DNA from: Frankia alni
GTDB taxonomy: Bacteria > Actinomycetota > Actinomycetes > Frankiales > Frankiaceae
NCBI GenBank assembly: GCA_026225295.1
Contig: JAMFSN010000309.1
Location: forward strand, 84,845-148,844
Length of the DNA stretch: 64,000 bases
Direction: 5' to 3'
The translations under genes and the position numbers were made by a program. Numbering within the stretch: the stretch's first letter is position 1; each line of letters opens with the position of its first letter. The notes below the pieces were generated by a model, which was not told the origin of the DNA, did not search any database, and was given only the letters and a program-made list of their open reading frames with translations. Shown piece by piece: positions 17,396 to 26,279 of this stretch.

Positions 17396-18628
17396 TTACT
17401 GGCTCACGGTCTTGCCGGGGATCGGGGCGCCACAGATCGGATCGGCACCGGGGACGAGCTTGAAGTCCGAACCGACCAGCTTGGTGAAGTAGAGGCAGTT
17501 GTCCGATCCGCCGATGAGGCTCACCCGGTCGTTGATGTCCAGCGGGTGGTCACCGAACAGTCCCCCGGCCGTGAAGGCGTGGATGCCGGACAGGGCCGTG
17601 ATCAGGGATGCCTGGGTGACGTTCGAGCCCGCCGCCTTCAGGCCCTGCGCCAGAAGCAGGATGGAGGCGTACCCGTCATACTCCGCGAGCGTGGGCACGG
17701 TGGTAACCCCGACCTGATGGAGGGCCGCCTCAAATGCCTTGGTACCCGGGGTGTTCATCTCGACCGGCTCCATCTGCAGCGCGTAATACACGTTCTGCGC
17801 CGCGTTGAGTGCGCCCTGTCCGGCCTGCAGGATGTCCGCGCCGAATCCGATCGGAAGCACCGCGGCCTTCAGATCGACCCCCTGCTGCCGCAGAGAGCTG
17901 ATCAACGCGTACGACGTGTTGGGGTCGACATCCAGCGCGATCCCATCGACACCGGCGCTCTTCATCGCCAGTGCCACAGGCTGCACGTCGGTGCTACCGA
18001 ACGGGAACTTCGCGTTGATGTACCCGGACTTCAGACCGACCGCCTGCGCCGACACGCCAGCGGCTCGCGCGGACTCGGCCGACGACGGCGCGATGTCGTA
18101 GCCGAGTGACCCGACGGTCGTCGCCCCGACCAGCTTGTAGAACTTGCCCAGCGTCGTCGCGACCTTCTCGGTGTGCAACGCGCCGTAAACCGGGAACATG
18201 TTCTTGCTCGTGGCCCACTCCGGCCCGTCCTCGGCCGCGCCGATCACCGGGACGTGATGCGCGGTCAGATAGGCGGAAGCGGCGAAGGTAAGCGCCGAGT
18301 GCGCAAGGACGACCGTGACGTGCTTCTGCGTCACCAGCTTCTGCGCACCGGACAGCGCCCCGGCGGGCGACGAACCGGTGTCAACGGCAACGTACTTGAC
18401 CGTGTACCCGTCCTTCGCCACCGCGGCGATGCCGGCCTTGATGCCGGTCACCGCCGTCTTGTTGCCGGACGCGGCCACACCCGTCAGATCGGTCAGCACG
18501 CCCACCGTGATCGTGCGACCGCCGGACACGGACCCCTTCGCCGCCGACGAGCCGCTGCTACCGCAGGCGGCGGCGACCGTGGCCAGCACCGCCAGCACGA
18601 CCAGGAGCCTCGATCTGCTACCACGCAT
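17396..18628 (-). CDS. branched-chain-amino-acid-type ABC substrate-binding lipoprotein
   Basis: A 410-residue exported binding protein. The start M-R-G-S-R-S-R, hydrophobic stretch and lipobox ending A-A-A-C give a lipoprotein signal with Cys near residue 22. The mature part reads I-T-V-G-V-L-T-D-L-T-G-V-A-A-S-G-N-K and later V-I-G-A-A-E-D-G, as in the type I periplasmic-binding (LivJ-like) fold. AGGAAG precedes the ATG. No permease or ATPase gene is next to it, so it must work with a transporter encoded elsewhere or act as a sensor. Such proteins often bind aromatic or other small acids rather than amino acids. Confidence 0.9.
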   Translation of the reverse strand: MRGSRSRLLVVLAVLATVAAACGSSGSSAAKGSVSGGRTITVGVLTDLTGVAASGNKTAVTGIKAGIAAVAKDGYTVKYVAVDTGSSPAGALSGAQKLVTQKHVTVVLAHSALTFAASAYLTAHHVPVIGAAEDGPEWATSKNMFPVYGALHTEKVATTLGKFYKLVGATTVGSLGYDIAPSSAESARAAGVSAQAVGLKSGYINAKFPFGSTDVQPVALAMKSAGVDGIALDVDPNTSYALISSLRQQGVDLKAAVLPIGFGADILQAGQGALNAAQNVYYALQMEPVEMNTPGTKAFEAALHQVGVTTVPTLAEYDGYASILLLAQGLKAAGSNVTQASLITALSGIHAFTAGGLFGDHPLDINDRVSLIGGSDNCLYFTKLVGSDFKLVPGADPICGAPIPGKTVSQ

Positions 18629-19018
18629 GGTCTTCCTACCCTTACTGATTGCCGACGGACCGTCGGTCAGAGCGTCTACGGGAGCTGGTGCGAATCGCCG
18701 CAGGTCGGGCGGCCGGCCCCCGGTAAGGCGAGGCACCGCGGACCCTCACGACGGCCCGAACGCTGGCACCGGCCCGCAGCAATGTCAAATTCTACGTCGA
18801 GTTCGAAAACGGGCGGGTTCCCAACGCGGGAGCCACGTTCTCCTACGACCCGGCCTGGCGATCTTTCGCCGGCGCCGCCGGAAAGAAGGCCGTACCTGGT
18901 CGGGGTGGGGTGCGTCGAACGGCTCGTGCGCCGCTCCGCGAAAATCTGCGACAGCCGGCCGCGCGAGCGGTACGCCGGGCCGGCCGACTGAAGGTCCACC
19001 CGGACGTGGTCTTGACAA
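18629..19018. other. 390-bp intergenic region
   Basis: This region should hold the promoter of the binding-protein gene. A 69-codon open frame (18782-18991, plus strand) exists but is rich in Ser, Thr, Pro and Arg, lacks a ribosome-binding site and was not accepted. No repeats were noticed. Confidence 0.5.
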
Positions 19019-19723
19019 TCACTCTTCAAGCGAATCGGCCCCTGGAGGACTCGGGATGACCGAGGGCGGCCCCTGCGCCCCGAGCTGTGGCTGACGAATG
19101 GTCGCGACGACCGCCGCGATGGCTCTCTTGATCGCCGCGATCGCCTGCTCGTCGGTCAGGCGCCACTCCGCGACCAGGTGCTGGTAGGCGACCGGGCTCC
19201 ACAGCACGTCGAGCGCCCCGGCCGCGCTCTCCACCTCGACCGGTGACAGGTGGGGGGCGGCCGCCGCGACCGCCGCGTGCAGCGCCTCCCGCCGTTCCCG
19301 GCCGACCGTGACGAGCGTCGGGTCGTCGACCTGCGGACCGATCGGACCGGCGGCGAACGAGGACAGCGTCGCGAAGACCCGTTCGGCGACGTCCGCGACC
19401 TCCTCCAGCCGGATGCCTTCGTAGGTCACGCCGGCGTCGGCCTGCAGACGCTCCAGGACGGCGCCGTGCAGCTCGCGCTCGTTCGCGAAGTGCCGGAAGA
19501 CCGTGCTCTCGCTGACACCGGAGTTCTTGGCGACGGCGCGGAAGGTCAGCTCCCGCCAGTCCCAGGACGGATACCCGTGGGTGAGCCGCGCGCCCGCGGC
19601 CACGATCCGCTCGCGCGTTTCGGCGGCCCGCTGACGCCGCACCGGACTGTCATACCGACGTCGATCGGCCCGGTCCCGCGTAGCGGCCGTCAACGCGGGG
19701 GTTGACTCAGCTCCCATATTCAC
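19019..19723 (-). CDS. TetR family transcriptional regulator
   Basis: A 234-residue TetR protein. The helix-turn-helix is at about residues 35-85 with L-T-F-R-A-V-A-K-N-S-G-V-S-E-S-T-V-F-R-H-F. The C-terminal part is Ala-rich and helical, ending in a Pro/Gly-rich tail. The start may be GTG 19723 or ATG 19717; neither has a clear ribosome-binding site, which would fit leaderless translation. It is divergent from the sulfotransferase gene starting 90 bases away and is the obvious candidate regulator for it. Confidence 0.88.
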   Translation of the reverse strand: MNMGAESTPALTAATRDRADRRRYDSPVRRQRAAETRERIVAAGARLTHGYPSWDWRELTFRAVAKNSGVSESTVFRHFANERELHGAVLERLQADAGVTYEGIRLEEVADVAERVFATLSSFAAGPIGPQVDDPTLVTVGRERREALHAAVAAAAPHLSPVEVESAAGALDVLWSPVAYQHLVAEWRLTDEQAIAAIKRAIAAVVATIRQPQLGAQGPPSVIPSPPGADSLEE

Positions 19724-19813
19724 GGAAGTTTACCCCCGCGATTCCGGGTCGATCGACGCCAGGACCTTCGCGAGCCGGTCCGACCCCGGAGGTCACCACG
19801 GCAGGGAGGCACG

Positions 19814-21037
19814 ATGGACGACCCTGATGATCTACTGAAAGCCGCCGGTGCCGAAACAGGCCTTTCCGACTTCGGGGAGGACACGTTCCGGGACGGCCTC
19901 TCGCGCCTGATCGGCGCGGTCCAGCGCGAGGCGGGGCTGAACAAGGTCGGCGACGCGACGCTGCGCGCCCTGCTCCTGCGCCTACTGAAGAACCGATTAC
20001 AGATCGAGGCCTGGTACCGCCGCCACCCGGAGACCGACGACGAGCCGATCGAACGCCCGCTGTTCGGGTTGGGGCTGCCCCGCACCGGCTCGACGGCGCT
20101 GGCCGCGCTTCTGGGCCAGGACCCCGGCGCTCGTTCGCTGCTCGTGTACGAGTCGGGCGAGCCCTGCCCGCCGCCGTCGACGGTGACGGGTCCCGACCCG
20201 CGCATTGCCCGCTCGCGGGCCGGAATGGAGATGCAGCAGGCCGCGGCGCCCCGACTGAAATCCCTCCTTCCCTCCTCCCCGACCGGCCCGCACGAGTGCC
20301 AGGATCTGATGGCGCTCGACTTCAAGTCGCACTACTTCCAGGCCTTCGCGCACGTGCCGTCGTATTCGGCGTGGCTGATCGATGCCGACCTGACGTCCAC
20401 CTACCGGTACGAACGCCGCGCCCTGAAGCTGCTGCAGTGGGGAGGCGAGCGGCGGCCCTGGCGGCTGAAGTGCCCGACCCACCTGCTGTTCCTCGACCAC
20501 CTGGACCGGGTGTTCCCCGACGCCCGCTTCGTCATGACCCACCGCGACCCGACGGAGGTCATGGTCTCGGTCGCCGACGTGTACGCGGAGGTCGGCCGCC
20601 TCTTCGCCGATGAGGTCGACCAGCCCTATCTGGGCCGTCTCAACGTCGAGCAGTGGTCGGAGGGGATGCGGCGGGCGCTCGCGTTTCGGGACGCGGGTAA
20701 CGACGACCGCTTCTTCGACCTGGACTTCCGCGCGATGCAACGCGATCCGCTGGGCCAGGTCCGGCGCTTGTACGACTGGCTCGGCGAACCGGTGTCGCCC
20801 GGTTTTGAGGCCGGGATGCGGCGCTGGTGGCACGAGAACGCCGAGACACGCGCCCAGAACGTCCACCCCGATCCGGCCGCGTTCGGCATCGACCTGGAGC
20901 GTGTTCGGCCGTTGTTCGCCGACTACGCCGCGCGGTTCACCGCCCCGGCCGGGGTGGCTGGACCGGTTGGAGCGCTCCCCCCCGGGGGCGTACCCGAACC
21001 GACGAACGACCTGCCACCCGACGAAGGGACGACCTGA
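19814..21037 (+). CDS. sulfotransferase family protein
   Basis: A 407-residue PAPS-dependent sulfotransferase of the broad bacterial Sulfotransfer_3 type. The 5'-phosphosulfate loop is L-P-R-T-G-S-T at 88-94 and the 3'-phosphate region is F-V-M-T-H-R-D-P at 239-246. GGGAGG lies before the ATG. The stop overlaps the next start (TGATG), so the two products are made together. Members of this family are numerous in mycobacteria and Frankia-like genomes, and most acceptors are unknown (lipids, sterols or sugars). A second, distinct sulfotransferase is at 62694-63833, and both begin with similar helical N-termini (S-D-F-G at about 18-21). Confidence 0.9.
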   Translation: MDDPDDLLKAAGAETGLSDFGEDTFRDGLSRLIGAVQREAGLNKVGDATLRALLLRLLKNRLQIEAWYRRHPETDDEPIERPLFGLGLPRTGSTALAALLGQDPGARSLLVYESGEPCPPPSTVTGPDPRIARSRAGMEMQQAAAPRLKSLLPSSPTGPHECQDLMALDFKSHYFQAFAHVPSYSAWLIDADLTSTYRYERRALKLLQWGGERRPWRLKCPTHLLFLDHLDRVFPDARFVMTHRDPTEVMVSVADVYAEVGRLFADEVDQPYLGRLNVEQWSEGMRRALAFRDAGNDDRFFDLDFRAMQRDPLGQVRRLYDWLGEPVSPGFEAGMRRWWHENAETRAQNVHPDPAAFGIDLERVRPLFADYAARFTAPAGVAGPVGALPPGGVPEPTNDLPPDEGTT

Positions 21038-22071
21038 TGGCCATCGACGTGACCGGCGGTTTCGACGAAGAGCGCGAGTTCGTCTTCGCCACCCAACCCA
21101 CCGACCCCGAGGCCCGCGAGTCGGTGAACGCCTGGATCTGGGATGACAGTGGCGCCTTCGGTATCGCGCGGACCGGGGTCGAGGCCGTCGCCGACCAGTG
21201 GCAGACGCACAACGTCCAGTTCAACCTGGCGTTCGCGGACGGGCGGGTCTACACCCTGGCCGGTCCCGGACCGACGCACGACCCCCTCGGCAAGGACGGG
21301 CGGGCGCGCATCCTCGGCTCGGGGCCGCTGCGGTTCGAGCTCGTCGAGCCGTTCCGGCACCTGCGCATGACCTACGACGGCCCGGCCCTGACGACGACGG
21401 CCGAGGCACAGATCAAAGGCTGGATGCCCGCGCCCGGCTCGGCCCAGGTCCACGTGACCGCCGACATCGACATCTTCCCGGCGGCGCCCCCGTGGGAGAA
21501 CGGCTCGACCAGCGACGAGGCCCGGCACATCCTGGCGACGCAGGAGGAGGGTTTTCTCATCGGCTACCCGTGGCGCTTCGAGCAGCTGGGCCGGGCCCGC
21601 GGCACGATCGTCGTCGGCGGCGAGACCCACCACCTTGACGGCGGCGCGAACCGCATCCGCCGGCAGGGCGTCCGTCGCCTCGCGTCCTTCTGGGGTCACG
21701 TGTGGCAGGCCGCGCTCTTCCCCAGCGGGCGCGGTTTCGGCTTCCAGGTCTACCCCCCGCGCAAGGACGGCAAGACGACCTACAACGAGGGCTACGTCGT
21801 CGACGACGGCCAGCAGCTGCCGGCCCGGGTGGTGCGCGCCCCGTTCCTGCATTCACTCGAGGCCAGCGGCGAGGACGTCACGTGTGTCCTGGAAACACCG
21901 CACGGGACGATCGAGATCGGCGGTGAGACGCTGATGTCGACTTTCATGATCATGCCGCCGGAGGTCGGTGGTGGCATGCAGCTGCAGCAGGCGCTCGCGC
22001 GCTACCGCTGGGACGGTGAGTCGGCCGTCGGCATGCTCGAGCGGTCCAGCACGCCCGACCGAATGGACTGA
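21037..22071 (+). CDS. conserved protein coupled to sulfotransferase, possible lipocalin-like fold
   Basis: A 344-residue soluble protein with no signal peptide. It has many beta-strand patterns and Trp/Gly-rich turns (W-I-W-D-D-S-G-A-F-G-I near the start, G-Y-P-W-R-F-E-Q and F-W-G-H-V-W in the middle), with an overall look of the double-barrel AttH/CrtC-like lipocalin group. That resemblance is by eye only. Its ATG shares a base with the stop of the sulfotransferase gene, which argues for a joint role, for example holding or modifying a hydrophobic acceptor. I do not recognise a catalytic motif. Confidence 0.75.
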   Translation: MAIDVTGGFDEEREFVFATQPTDPEARESVNAWIWDDSGAFGIARTGVEAVADQWQTHNVQFNLAFADGRVYTLAGPGPTHDPLGKDGRARILGSGPLRFELVEPFRHLRMTYDGPALTTTAEAQIKGWMPAPGSAQVHVTADIDIFPAAPPWENGSTSDEARHILATQEEGFLIGYPWRFEQLGRARGTIVVGGETHHLDGGANRIRRQGVRRLASFWGHVWQAALFPSGRGFGFQVYPPRKDGKTTYNEGYVVDDGQQLPARVVRAPFLHSLEASGEDVTCVLETPHGTIEIGGETLMSTFMIMPPEVGGGMQLQQALARYRWDGESAVGMLERSSTPDRMD

Positions 22072-22238
22072 CCTGGCAATCGTGGGCGCAGGCTCCGGGG
22101 CGAAGGACGGCCCGGGGAAACGGATCGGGGGCAGTCCCGACACCGCGCCCCGGTCCGTGCCCAGTAGCCGTGGGTCGGCCTTCCGGCGCCGGCCCACGGC
22201 CCGCCGGCGGGGCCGCTCATTGACCATTTCGAGATCAG

Positions 22239-23165
22239 TCAGACCGTGTCGTCTGGATGTGACCGGCCTGCCGGCCCGGGTGCGGCCGGGCCCGCAATTT
22301 CGCGCTGCCAGGCGACGGCCAGTTGGGTGCGGTTCGCAGAGCCGGTCGCTTCCATCGCGTGCCCAACGTGATGCTTGACAGTCTCGACGCTGATGCACAG
22401 GGTGACGGCGATCTCCCGATTTGAGCGGCCCTGGGCGACCAGGCCGACAACGTCGCGTTCGCGGGCCGACAGCTTGGCGGCGACCGCCGGGACCGGCTCC
22501 GACCGGAGGTGGAAATGCAGCAGGTTGCCCAGGTGCCGCCCGACCGCGCCGAACACCATCTGGTCACGCGGTCCGAAAGCGTACGGCCGCGGGTCGGAGA
22601 CAGATATCAGCCCCGCGACCCCGTGCGCCGTCGTGAGTCGGGCAAGGACTATCGCTTGAAGCCCGCGGGCCTTGAGTAATCGCCGCAGATACCGGCGGAT
22701 CTCCGGACGGCCCGGCGGCCCAAACTCTTCCAATGTCCACAAACCGCGCACCCCCATCGCATTCGGCTCGTCGGGCTCGATGAACGCCTCAAACCTCTGG
22801 TGGTACTCCTGTAACGCGGCCGCCATCTCGAATCCGAGCCCGTGACCGACCGGCGCACGGTCCTGGAGTGCCCGCTCGAACGACGAGCCCACGAAAAAGG
22901 CGCTATGGCGGTAGCCGAGATAGCGGGCCAATCCCTCGAGTGCGGTTCGCTGGAACACCGGCAGGGTCGACGCCCGCTCACAATCCTCTACGGTCCGCAG
23001 GATTCCCCGCAGCTCGCTTGAACCAAGGCTGATCCCAGGCCGGTCCGGTAACGGACGCGGTCCCGCAGAAGGCTTCGGGAGGTGACCGGGCCCGGCACCG
23101 GCGTCCCGGCCGGCGGACGTGTCACTCCCCGCGTCGCGATAGCCATGGGACGGAAATGCTGTCAC
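22239..23165 (-). CDS. LuxR-type transcriptional regulator
   Basis: A 308-residue regulator. The C-terminal LuxR helix-turn-helix is at about 228-285 (L-S-A-R-E-R-D-V-V-G-L-V-A-Q-G then S-V-E-T-V-K-H-H-V). The N-terminal part (residues 60-200) resembles a GAF-like sensory domain and has no receiver Asp pattern. GGAGG lies five bases before the GTG start at 23165. It faces away from the sulfotransferase pair and stands before a 795-base region with little coding content. Target genes are unknown. Confidence 0.88.
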   Translation of the reverse strand: MTAFPSHGYRDAGSDTSAGRDAGAGPGHLPKPSAGPRPLPDRPGISLGSSELRGILRTVEDCERASTLPVFQRTALEGLARYLGYRHSAFFVGSSFERALQDRAPVGHGLGFEMAAALQEYHQRFEAFIEPDEPNAMGVRGLWTLEEFGPPGRPEIRRYLRRLLKARGLQAIVLARLTTAHGVAGLISVSDPRPYAFGPRDQMVFGAVGRHLGNLLHFHLRSEPVPAVAAKLSARERDVVGLVAQGRSNREIAVTLCISVETVKHHVGHAMEATGSANRTQLAVAWQREIAGPAAPGPAGRSHPDDTV

Positions 23166-23247
23166 GGACGCCTCCGCAATCGTTGACCGCCTTCAGGCCC
23201 GCGGCGGGAGTGAGCTGTCCTCGCGTAGAAGGGGGATTCAGGCACGT

Positions 23248-23367
23248 TTACTTGCCGACCGTCGGTAGGTTGGCCAGGTTGTCGAAGTGCGCGCGAATCC
23301 GAGCCGCTGACTTTCGGGTGCCCGGCTGGTCCACCGCACGGCCGTTGGCCTGCTCAAACGCGTCCAC
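23248..23367 (-). pseudogene. orphan C-terminal coding fragment
   Basis: A 39-codon stretch reads V-D-A-F-E-Q-A-N-G-R-A-V-D and ends L-A-N-L-P-T-V-G-K before TAA 23248-23250. It has codon usage like real genes here, but the frame is closed by a stop just upstream and there is no plausible start signal. It looks like the tail of a deleted gene. I do not recognise the family. Confidence 0.4.
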
Positions 23368-23959
23368 GCGGCTCAGGCCGCCCCCGTCGTGTCATACCCG
23401 TCGTCCACGAACCGCCCGCCGCCGATACAGCCACGCCCGCCACGTCGAGATTGACCAGGACGGGCCCGACCAGGCCGGCGAACCGCGCGCCGACCGCGTC
23501 CTCCCTCCCCGACCTCGGCCCGATCCGCACGGTCGGCGGTTCGCGCACCTCTGACCGGACCGCTCGGCCGCCGTCCCCTGGACCGGTCACCCGGATCCTA
23601 ACATCAATATCGACCTCAATATCGATATTTGGTCTGAACGGGTGGGGTGCCCTGGGTGCCAAAGCATCCATTGGCGACACCGCGGGCCAGCAACGTCCCG
23701 CTGATCTGTCCCGCGCGGCCCCGGCCGAGGTCCGACCGCAACACCCCGGGGATCCGGACGTGACTCAGAGCGCCCGGTACCGACCCGACCCGAGCGGGTT
23801 GAGATGGGCCCAGCGGACCGGCTCGATCGGGGCCCGGGTCGGCCATCGACCGGCGCGATGGCCGGCCGCCACGGGGAGCGGTGGTGGGCGGCGGTGACGT
23901 GCCCGGCCATCCGCGCGGGCCGGCCTGTCCACCCTGGGAAGTCTCGAGCGCCCAGGTGA
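23368..23959. other. non-coding stretch with an AT-rich patch
   Basis: Apart from the AT-rich repeats at 23601-23630 I see nothing convincing here. Several open frames cross it on both strands, but none shows family resemblance or a good start. Confidence 0.5.
23601..23630. promoter_or_regulatory. AT-rich direct repeat with palindrome
   Basis: TCAATATCGA occurs at 23604-23613 and again at 23616-23625, a 12-base period. The second copy overlaps the perfect palindrome AATATCGATATT at 23618-23629. This is a strongly AT-rich island in DNA of about 70 percent GC. A regulator-binding site or promoter element is likely, but no gene starts close by. Confidence 0.45.
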
Positions 23960-24826
23960 TCAGGGACCGAACGGTTCAGCGGCGTCGACCGGGCCGGCGC
24001 GGCCAGACGGCGTCGCCGTCGAGGGGGCGCCGACCCCCAGGTAGGCGAAGCGGGCGGTGGCGCCCCCGTCGACGACCAGGGTGTGGCCGGTTACGTGCCG
24101 GGACAGATCGGAGCACAGGAACAGCGCGGCGGAGGCGATGTCGCGGGGCTCACCAGAATGTCCCAACGGCTCCACGGGCGGGGACAGGTCGCCCGGACCC
24201 CGTCCGCCCAGGGCGCGTAGGAGACGCGGGGTCCGGATGGCCCCGGGAGCGATGGCGTTGACCCGGACGTTCGACGGGCCCAGTTCGACCGCCGCCGTCC
24301 GCACCAGGGACAGGAGCCCGGCCTTGGCCGCGCCGTAGGCGGCGTGATTGGGTGCGCTGGTCAGGCCGCTGACCGAGGCGATGAAGACCATCGTTCCGCC
24401 GCCGGCGGCCACCATGTGCCGGCCGGCGATCTGCGTGATGAGTTGGGCGTGCCGCAGCACCAGGCCGAAGGCCTCGTCCCAGTCCTCATCCGTCACGTCG
24501 AGCAGCCCGGCCCACAGCGCCACCCCGACGATGTCGACCACGGCGTCGAGCCGCCCGTAGGCCGCGCGGGTTTCGGCCAGGACCCGTTCGACGTCCGCGC
24601 GCTGGCGGGCGTCGGCGACGCAGGCCAGCCCGCCGACCTCGGCGGCGATCTCGCGGGCGAGGTCGGGATCCACATCGACGCACGCCACCGTGGCCCCGGC
24701 CGAGGCCAGCGCGTGCGCGGTGTGCCGCCCGTTACCTTGCCCGGCCCCGACGACCATCGCCACCCGTCCATCGAGCCGCAACAGTCCGGGGTAGTCGGGG
24801 ATCGCCGAATCGTCCAACCGCGTCAT
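23960..24826 (-). CDS. short-chain dehydrogenase/reductase
   Basis: A 288-residue SDR. The cofactor loop is G-A-G-Q-G-N-G near residue 27, the catalytic Ser is in I-A-S-V-S-G, and the Y-x-x-x-K pair is in Y-G-A-A-K. GGAGG is seven bases before the ATG at 24826. The N-terminal loop departs from the common T-G-x-x-x-G-I-G by having V-G-A-G-Q-G-N-G. It follows the LLM oxidoreductase by 73 bases on the same strand and may share its transcript. It should use NAD(P) to oxidise or reduce a carbonyl/alcohol; substrate unknown. Confidence 0.92.
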   Translation of the reverse strand: MTRLDDSAIPDYPGLLRLDGRVAMVVGAGQGNGRHTAHALASAGATVACVDVDPDLAREIAAEVGGLACVADARQRADVERVLAETRAAYGRLDAVVDIVGVALWAGLLDVTDEDWDEAFGLVLRHAQLITQIAGRHMVAAGGGTMVFIASVSGLTSAPNHAAYGAAKAGLLSLVRTAAVELGPSNVRVNAIAPGAIRTPRLLRALGGRGPGDLSPPVEPLGHSGEPRDIASAALFLCSDLSRHVTGHTLVVDGGATARFAYLGVGAPSTATPSGRAGPVDAAEPFGP

Positions 24827-24899
24827 CGTGAATACCTCCGTGGCTCCGGGTGATGGTCGGGCGCCACGCACCCCGCGGCGGCGCCGCGGTGGTCAGGCT

Positions 24900-26057
24900 T
24901 CACGCGGTGGTCACTGTGGTCGAGACCTGGATCTCGCGGCGCTCGAGCTCGGGTATCACATAGCGGCCGAGCAATTCGATGGTCCGCATCACGGCCTCGT
25001 GCGGCAGCCGCCCGAACTGTACGTAGCAGAGCAGCTGGTCGACGCCGAGATCGGCGTAGCGCAGCATCTTGCGCAGGCACTCGTCGGGGTCACCGACAAT
25101 GATCATGTCGGCTTCGCTGAACTGCCGCGGGTCCGGCGGTGAGTTCCGACGCTCCTCCAGGAGGGGGAACATTTTCTGCCGATCCTCCGCCGAGGCCTGC
25201 GGGAATTCCCACGCCAACGTGAACTCGGCCAGGTTCTTGTACCACCACCACGTGGCGTCCCAGATCCCGTTCGCCTCGGCCTGCGCCATGGTGTCAGCGC
25301 AATGGACCAACGTGTACACCGCGACCCGGTTGTTGACGACGCTGGTGATCGGCCGCGGATCGGCCGCGGCCTTCCGATAGCGCTGGATGGTCGCCGCCAT
25401 CTGCTCCAGAGGCCGCATGATCGACAGCGAGAGCACCCCGAGCCCCATGGCCCCGGCCGCCTCGGCGCTGCCGTCGCTCGCCGCCGCCATCCAGCAGGGC
25501 GGGTGCGGGTCCTGCACCGGCCTGGGCGTGATCATCCGAGTGGGAAGGTTTCCCGCCGCCGGGAACGTCCAGTGCTGTCCCTCGAACGAGAAGTACTCCG
25601 ACTCCCAGGCCGCGACAATGGCCTGGATCGCTTCCCGGACCTGGTCCTTGCTGTGCGGGATGTCCACCCCGAACGCGGTCTGCTCCATCGGGGTGGAACG
25701 ACCGGTCCCCCATTCCACCCGTCCGTTGCTCAGCACGTCGGCCGTGGCGACCTTCTCGGCCACCCGCACCGGGGGCGTGAAGGCGTGCGGCAGCAGCGTC
25801 ACGCCGAAACCTAACCGGATCCGTTCGGTGACCTGCGAAAGTGCCCCGATGAGAACCTCGGGCGCCGAGCAGTGCGACCGCCCCTCGCGAAAATGGTGCT
25901 CCACATGCCAGCTGGTGTGGAAACCCATCTCGTCGGCGAGGCGGATTTGGGCAATGGCCTCCCGGTAGGCGGCCTGCTCCGCCTCGCGCTGCCCGTAGGG
26001 ATGCGGTTTCCCCCACGGCTTGGGCACGTCCACCTCGTACAGCAGATCCAGTTTCAC
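24900..26057 (-). CDS. LLM-class flavin-dependent oxidoreductase (luciferase-like)
   Basis: A 385-residue luciferase-like monooxygenase. The beginning K-L-D-L-L-Y-E-V-D, the stretch H-T-S-W-H-V-E-H-H-F near residue 48 and L-S-N-G-R-V-E-W-G-T-G-R-S near residue 112 are typical of the bacterial alkanal-monooxygenase-like group that uses reduced flavin and oxygen. The GTG at 26057 has GAGG five bases upstream; an open frame extending to 26249 lacks family character. It is divergent from the SGNH hydrolase gene, and two palindromes lie between them. A separate flavin reductase would be required and is not nearby. Confidence 0.92.
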   Translation of the reverse strand: MKLDLLYEVDVPKPWGKPHPYGQREAEQAAYREAIAQIRLADEMGFHTSWHVEHHFREGRSHCSAPEVLIGALSQVTERIRLGFGVTLLPHAFTPPVRVAEKVATADVLSNGRVEWGTGRSTPMEQTAFGVDIPHSKDQVREAIQAIVAAWESEYFSFEGQHWTFPAAGNLPTRMITPRPVQDPHPPCWMAAASDGSAEAAGAMGLGVLSLSIMRPLEQMAATIQRYRKAAADPRPITSVVNNRVAVYTLVHCADTMAQAEANGIWDATWWWYKNLAEFTLAWEFPQASAEDRQKMFPLLEERRNSPPDPRQFSEADMIIVGDPDECLRKMLRYADLGVDQLLCYVQFGRLPHEAVMRTIELLGRYVIPELERREIQVSTTVTTA

Positions 26058-26066
26058 AGCGGCCTC

Positions 26067-26082
26067 GTTTGTTATAGCAAAC
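26067..26082. promoter_or_regulatory. quasi-palindrome near the LLM start
   Basis: GTTTGTTATAGCAAAC has matching 5-base arms GTTTG/CAAAC and a central TATA, with one mismatched pair. It is 9 bases upstream of the LLM start codon, where bound protein would block initiation. Confidence 0.4.
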
Positions 26083-26206
26083 AGAGCGGTTGGTGTGGCG
26101 ACCACCATAAGCACCGCTCGGCCGATGTCAACGGGCCTCGGCGCGGCTGGGCAAGGCCGTTGACACTCTCGATCCGCCGTCGTTATGTTCCCTGGGCAAG
26201 ACGACC

Positions 26207-26222
26207 GTTCCATATACGGAAC
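26207..26222. promoter_or_regulatory. GTTCC-N6-GGAAC palindrome, candidate IclR operator
   Basis: The arms GTTCC (26207-26211) and GGAAC (26218-26222) flank ATATAC. Palindromes of this form are usual for IclR-type regulators, and an IclR gene follows the SGNH gene downstream. The site is 58 bases before the SGNH start and 150 bases before the LLM start. Confidence 0.5.
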
Positions 26223-26279
26223 AATCTCGTGGCTTTCGGGAACTGGCATCCGGGCCGCGAACGGCGAATGCGAGGTCGG

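Noticed and set aside
18782..18991. 69-codon plus-strand frame between TetR and the binding protein
   Set aside because: Low-complexity Ser/Thr/Pro composition, no ribosome-binding site, no family resemblance.
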